Source of the DNA: Gemmatimonadota bacterium
GTDB lineage: Bacteria > Latescibacterota > UBA2968 > UBA8231
Length of the DNA stretch: 23,441 nt
Assembly: GCA_026706165.1 (NCBI GenBank)
Contig: JAPOZF010000283.1
Span: 1 to 23,441, forward strand
Direction: 5' to 3'
Position 1 is the stretch's first letter; every line of letters begins with the position of its first letter. The position numbers were made by a program, and so were the translations under genes. The notes below the pieces were generated by a model that made no database searches, was not told where the DNA came from, and worked only from the letters and a program-made list of their open reading frames with translations. Below, in pieces: positions 21,001-23,441 of the stretch.

Positions 21001-22347
21001 GCCGTCCAATGGCTCCGCGCCAACCGCACCGACGAAGCGCCGTCACCGTTTGTCGACCAGATCATCCGCTCGGTGCGCGCCGACCAGACCGCCCGCAACC
21101 ACACCCGCGACCTCACCGAGCTCGCCGCCCGCATCGAGGCCGTCTCCGAGAGCTATCGCAAGATGACCGAGGAAGCGAAATCCGCCGGCGAAACAAAGGA
21201 AGTCTGGCGCAGCCCCGAATACATGAAGGCCGTCCGCGAGCATTACTCCCTCGTGCCCGCCGCCCGCCGCGCCCTCGCCCGGTTCACAAGGCTTCCGGGT
21301 TTCGTCAGGAACGCGGCGAGGGCCGGCCTCACGCGCGAAGTCCTGCGCGAACTCATCCGCGACTACGACCGGCGCCGCCATGCCCTTCGTTCCGCGAAGT
21401 CAAGCTGGGACCCGGCCGAGCAGAAATCCTTCGCGATCATCCAGGCGCAGTGGAACGACGTCCTCCACGTCGCCGGCGAACGCAACATCCTCCCGATCCA
21501 CGTTCCGGGGTCGCGGCAGGCCCTCACCGACATGTCCAGGGCCGCGACGGACCGCACCATCCCGGAAAGCCGCGTGCCCACCTTCGCCGCGATCCTGGAG
21601 GAGCAGCGCCGCGCGCACCGCCTCGACCGCCAGGTGCAGGAGACCCTGGACCTCATTCCGCCCATCACCGCGCACCTGAACAAGATCGGCGCTGCGCACA
21701 ACAATCCGCTTGACCGCAATATCGACTGGACCGGGCTCGAACAGCCCGTCGCGGACCTTGAGGCGGCCGTTGGCGCCCTGCCGCCCCCCGCTGAAATCGA
21801 CCCTTATCTCCGGCACTACCATCCCGGTGCCGAGGATCTTCCCCGGAGGGCCGTCGAGACCGCCCGCAGGCACTTCGACGAGGCTCGAGCGCGCTACAAG
21901 GAGGAGCTCACCGCCGCCGGCGCCGAGCTCGCCGCACTCTTCACCAGCGCCGGAACCCAGCGGGAGAAAATCGAGGCTGGCTATCCCGACTTCACCCAGC
22001 CCGCCTTCGACAACTTCCAGGAGGCCGTCAAAAATCTCGCAGAAGCCGCCGATAAGCTGCCGCGCACCCACGACGCCACACGCATGCTGCGCGAGAACCA
22101 CCAGCTCACGATCGACGACATCTACAGGGCCTTGCCCGAGATGAACGGCACCCTCCAGACCATGGACCGCGTCATGAACCCGCTCGGACAGCGCGCTACC
22201 CGCTCGCCGGCAGACGCCTACATTCCAAAGGCCAAGGAGCGGGCCATGCGCCGGCAGACAGAAGAACAGACGGCCTCGAAAGGCTCAACCGACCAGTCCC
22301 GCAAGCAGTCGCCCTCACAGAAGCAGGACCGCGGGATCACCCTCTAG
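18061..22347 (+). CDS. MobF-family conjugative relaxase-helicase (TraA/TrwC-like), 1428 aa
   Basis: The N-terminal relaxase domain nicks oriT and stays bound to the transferred strand. It has tyrosine pairs Y17-Y18 and Y31-Y32, the F-D-L-T-F-S-A-D-K-T-V-S motif, and the metal histidines H171, H182 and H184 (LHTH). An SF1 helicase follows: Walker A GAAGSGKT at 481-488, Walker B I-V-D-E-A-G-Q around 551-556, W-A-G-D-T-G-Q-Q-Q-P and the late motif Y-A-L-T-F-S-A-A-Q-G-A-T near 847-858. The last 500 residues are charged and helical with coiled-coil character, a typical place for coupling-protein contact. All key residues are present. It starts 15 bases after the pseudo-relaxase stop and probably shares its transcript. 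It ends tail-to-tail with the reverse-strand gene, sharing CTAG. Confidence 0.9.
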   Translation: MVATLGKVSSARESADYYIHSQASHRPAQEYYLAGEEPDGVWYNPHGMFDLKDGDRVLADAFYTLHSGFHPRNPPLDFRPRHSQKLTQNAGRENRTAAFDLTFSADKTVSAVWAMAKPELRAEIAKAHEDAVRSALDLIVKEHCSWTRHRPDPNADHQVIPAKLMAATFQHHSSRANDPQLHTHAVIFNFTQAEDGKFRSLHAQPLYVWMRTAGSVYRNALAYNLRQLGFDTERHGRKEEMIRIKGDLDEIVRVWSKRRRMIVAAARQLGLTTADNPGLAERINKRTRDAKEQGVDPLARDLRWDIESSTVYEDPDGFIESLRTYIAIEQGDPVVEEMVRELRAIPEKLTEQEAVWKITDVMQEVALVTAGVVQPESIAAVTERVLEYTDVVELDRWGDGPNVQADLAHTRVFSTPAQLERERNIQHLAGALDLQPTAAIPDEMIDAHLAQLDAAGYPLSEEQVAAIRRACGPQRNLIVEGAAGSGKTTTLVPVAELAHKAGWKVYGTANSWLTSKALQTECRIPAWCMKTVLNRYRRGTLDFDDRSLIIVDEAGQLSVRQTEALLKIAQETGCKILWAGDTGQQQPIEAGPGLRLMRDVIGSVEVKTIRRQRADAEDILVQVHGLDIAEARDRLAGMTAAEKRRIVEDFRALEDPPEVKPWQIEASEALRDKDPARAIAAYHARGRIHLADDLDDTLRTLVDDWEQHRKEAPDESSLAIARTHAELGALTPVLRERSLSPEQLEREVPLVVAGDNTEKRHAQPKSLLIAPGDRLVVRVRVQDLDVQNGTILTVTDIATAHDEKGKPRHRISARTDDGRDVAFDPDQIRDWDPERGLHGRPRLDYGYALTFSAAQGATVDRAFVLADDRPAIETIYPALTRHRDRLDIYCNTAPIRLTIADDRPESEEAGDADVTDEEVLQRLAKTWKRSDPKRAALDHILDPVTRRDGPRIPEDADEEEIKAKGSHANLVRPAPPDSLSAVQWLRANRTDEAPSPFVDQIIRSVRADQTARNHTRDLTELAARIEAVSESYRKMTEEAKSAGETKEVWRSPEYMKAVREHYSLVPAARRALARFTRLPGFVRNAARAGLTREVLRELIRDYDRRRHALRSAKSSWDPAEQKSFAIIQAQWNDVLHVAGERNILPIHVPGSRQALTDMSRAATDRTIPESRVPTFAAILEEQRRAHRLDRQVQETLDLIPPITAHLNKIGAAHNNPLDRNIDWTGLEQPVADLEAAVGALPPPAEIDPYLRHYHPGAEDLPRRAVETARRHFDEARARYKEELTAAGAELAALFTSAGTQREKIEAGYPDFTQPAFDNFQEAVKNLAEAADKLPRTHDATRMLRENHQLTIDDIYRALPEMNGTLQTMDRVMNPLGQRATRSPADAYIPKAKERAMRRQTEEQTASKGSTDQSRKQSPSQKQDRGITL

Positions 22348-23339
22348 AACAGCGCGCCGGCCAGGCTGCCGAACAACCCGTCCAGATAGGGCGACACCCT
22401 GCCGACTACCCCCGCCACGACGACGGCCGCCGCGACCAGCCCGTAGCGGACCGCCCTCATCGCCAGCGCCTGGCGCTTCTGTCCGCGGTAGAAATCAAGC
22501 CTGAACGCCCGCGCCTCCCTGAGCTCGGCCGACTCCGGAACCCCGCCGCGATCCACCCCCGGAACATGGGGCAGGGACTCCTCGTCCACCGCCCCCACGG
22601 CCCCGAACACCGTCGACATCTCGATCTGGGCCGCTCCCAGACGCGCCACGGCCGCATGGGCCGCCTTCTGCGCCGGCTCCCGTTCCGCCGGCACGAACCG
22701 GAGCTCTTCCTGCGCAGCGCCGATCAACTGCTTCGCGGCGCCGATCCGCGCCGCCACGCGGCCTTCCGTTCCCAGCACCTTGTCGAGTTTCATGGCCTCG
22801 CCACGCACCGTCACCGAGTCCCGGTCCAGGTAGCGCTGGACGATGCCCAGCACCCCCGACGCCTCGCCGAGGCCCCGTCCGATGTCCCCTTCTCCACGCG
22901 CAACGCTGGCGAGGATCGCGCAGGCATGACCGGTCCCCGCAATGGCCTCGGCCGGGCCCGACAACACCTCCATCACCGTATCCCGGACCTCCCAGCGCGC
23001 CGCCCGATGAATCTCCTCAGACAACTCCACGAAGAGCTGCTCCCGGTTTTCATCCGCCTGCTTCTGAAGCTCCCCCTGCGCCGCAGCAATCCTGTAAACG
23101 ATTCTCTCGACCCCTTCTTGAACTTCCACCGGGTCCCCATCGTTTGCGGACGCCTCACTGTCCTTTCCCGGACCGCCTTCGCCAGGTGAAGTCTCCGCGC
23201 TCTGTTCTGCGCCAGCGCCGTCTTTCGCCGCCGCCTGCGCAGTGATCTTCTCCGTCTTTTCAGCATCGATCTTGCGGCTCGTCTCCACCAGATCCTTCAA
23301 CATCGGATCGACTTTTTCCTCACCTTTCGGTTCAGCCAT
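22344..23339 (-). CDS. Hypothetical protein with charged helical body and C-terminal membrane helix, 331 aa
   Basis: The N-terminal 75 residues are acidic and low-complexity (EKITAQAAAKDGAGAEQSAE, SPGEGGPGKDSEASANDGDP). The middle is long and helical (RIVYRIAAAQGELQKQADEN, REQLFVELSEEIHRAARWEV), consistent with coiled coil. Near the end one hydrophobic segment (YGLVAAAVVVAGVVG, about 299-313) could be a membrane helix. It may anchor a cytoplasmic coiled coil to the membrane. GGAG lies about 10 bases before the ATG at 23339. It faces the relaxase gene and shares stop codon bases with it. A link to DNA transfer is suggested only by position. No family is recognised. Confidence 0.7.
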   Translation of the reverse strand: MAEPKGEEKVDPMLKDLVETSRKIDAEKTEKITAQAAAKDGAGAEQSAETSPGEGGPGKDSEASANDGDPVEVQEGVERIVYRIAAAQGELQKQADENREQLFVELSEEIHRAARWEVRDTVMEVLSGPAEAIAGTGHACAILASVARGEGDIGRGLGEASGVLGIVQRYLDRDSVTVRGEAMKLDKVLGTEGRVAARIGAAKQLIGAAQEELRFVPAEREPAQKAAHAAVARLGAAQIEMSTVFGAVGAVDEESLPHVPGVDRGGVPESAELREARAFRLDFYRGQKRQALAMRAVRYGLVAAAVVVAGVVGRVSPYLDGLFGSLAGALF

Positions 23340-23365
23340 CTTCGCCCACTCCAGCTACACATTTC

Positions 23366-23384
23366 CGACAGCCTATCCCTGTCG
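23366..23384. promoter_or_regulatory. Inverted repeat upstream of the reverse-strand gene
   Basis: CGACAG (23366-23371) and CTGTCG (23379-23384) are perfect inverse complements around 7 bases, about 27 bases upstream of the start codon at 23339. An operator or leader hairpin is possible. The rest of 23340-23441 shows nothing else identifiable. Confidence 0.35.
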
Positions 23385-23441
23385 AATCCCCGCTTCCATA
23401 CCTGCTGGCAAGGGAATTTCACACTCCGCTGCGCCCTCTTC

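Noticed and set aside
19591..21009. 472-codon reverse-strand frame over the helicase domain
   Set aside because: It is antisense to conserved helicase motifs, shows no ribosome binding site and has shadow-like composition.

Overview
The window is GC-rich, dense, accessory bacterial DNA. Codon choice and protein families suggest an alphaproteobacterial plasmid or integrative conjugative element. The families are a strawberry-notch-like methyltransferase/helicase, a DUF7007 protein, a PAPS-reductase-like protein, Toprim and several SSB proteins, and a TraA-type MobF relaxase. No rRNA, tRNA, CRISPR array, transposase, integrase, replication initiator or partition gene was seen. Species cannot be assigned from this sequence.

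Layout. Positions 1-1400 hold toxin-antitoxin material: the tail of an antitoxin, a PIN (VapC-like) toxin cut off after about 50 codons at a diverged direct repeat, a small unknown protein, an intact HicB/HicA pair, and a second copy of the repeat. Positions 1439-7172 are a DNA-processing block: a 1501-residue fused adenine methyltransferase and superfamily-2 helicase, a DUF7007 protein, and a PP-loop PAPS-reductase-like gene interrupted by one in-frame amber codon. Positions 7255-10313 hold a small membrane protein, a Toprim protein and a run of small proteins, two of them zinc-ribbon paralogues. Positions 10420-15980 carry three ssb genes, a RelB/RelE pair, a Uma2-family nuclease and small proteins. 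Most units in this block have their own strong hairpin terminator. Positions 15998-23339 are the mobilisation region: a short reverse-strand gene, an AT-richer intergenic segment that is a candidate oriT, a ribbon-helix-helix protein, a standalone relaxase-domain protein whose active site has decayed, a 1428-residue relaxase-helicase, and a convergent reverse-strand membrane protein.

How it fits together. Relaxase-helicase, candidate relaxosome accessory protein and oriT-like region would process DNA for conjugation. SSBs, the Toprim protein and the methyltransferase/helicase fit single-strand handling and protection of incoming DNA. Toxin-antitoxin pairs fit maintenance. The most unusual points are: (1) a pseudo-relaxase directly upstream of the full relaxase; (2) an SSB-like C-terminal tail shared by three SSBs and a zinc-ribbon protein; (3) repeated terminator-plus-leader modules around single-gene units, suggesting cassette-like exchange; (4) a single amber codon in an otherwise intact PP-loop gene. 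All functions are inferred from sequence alone, and no database search was run.
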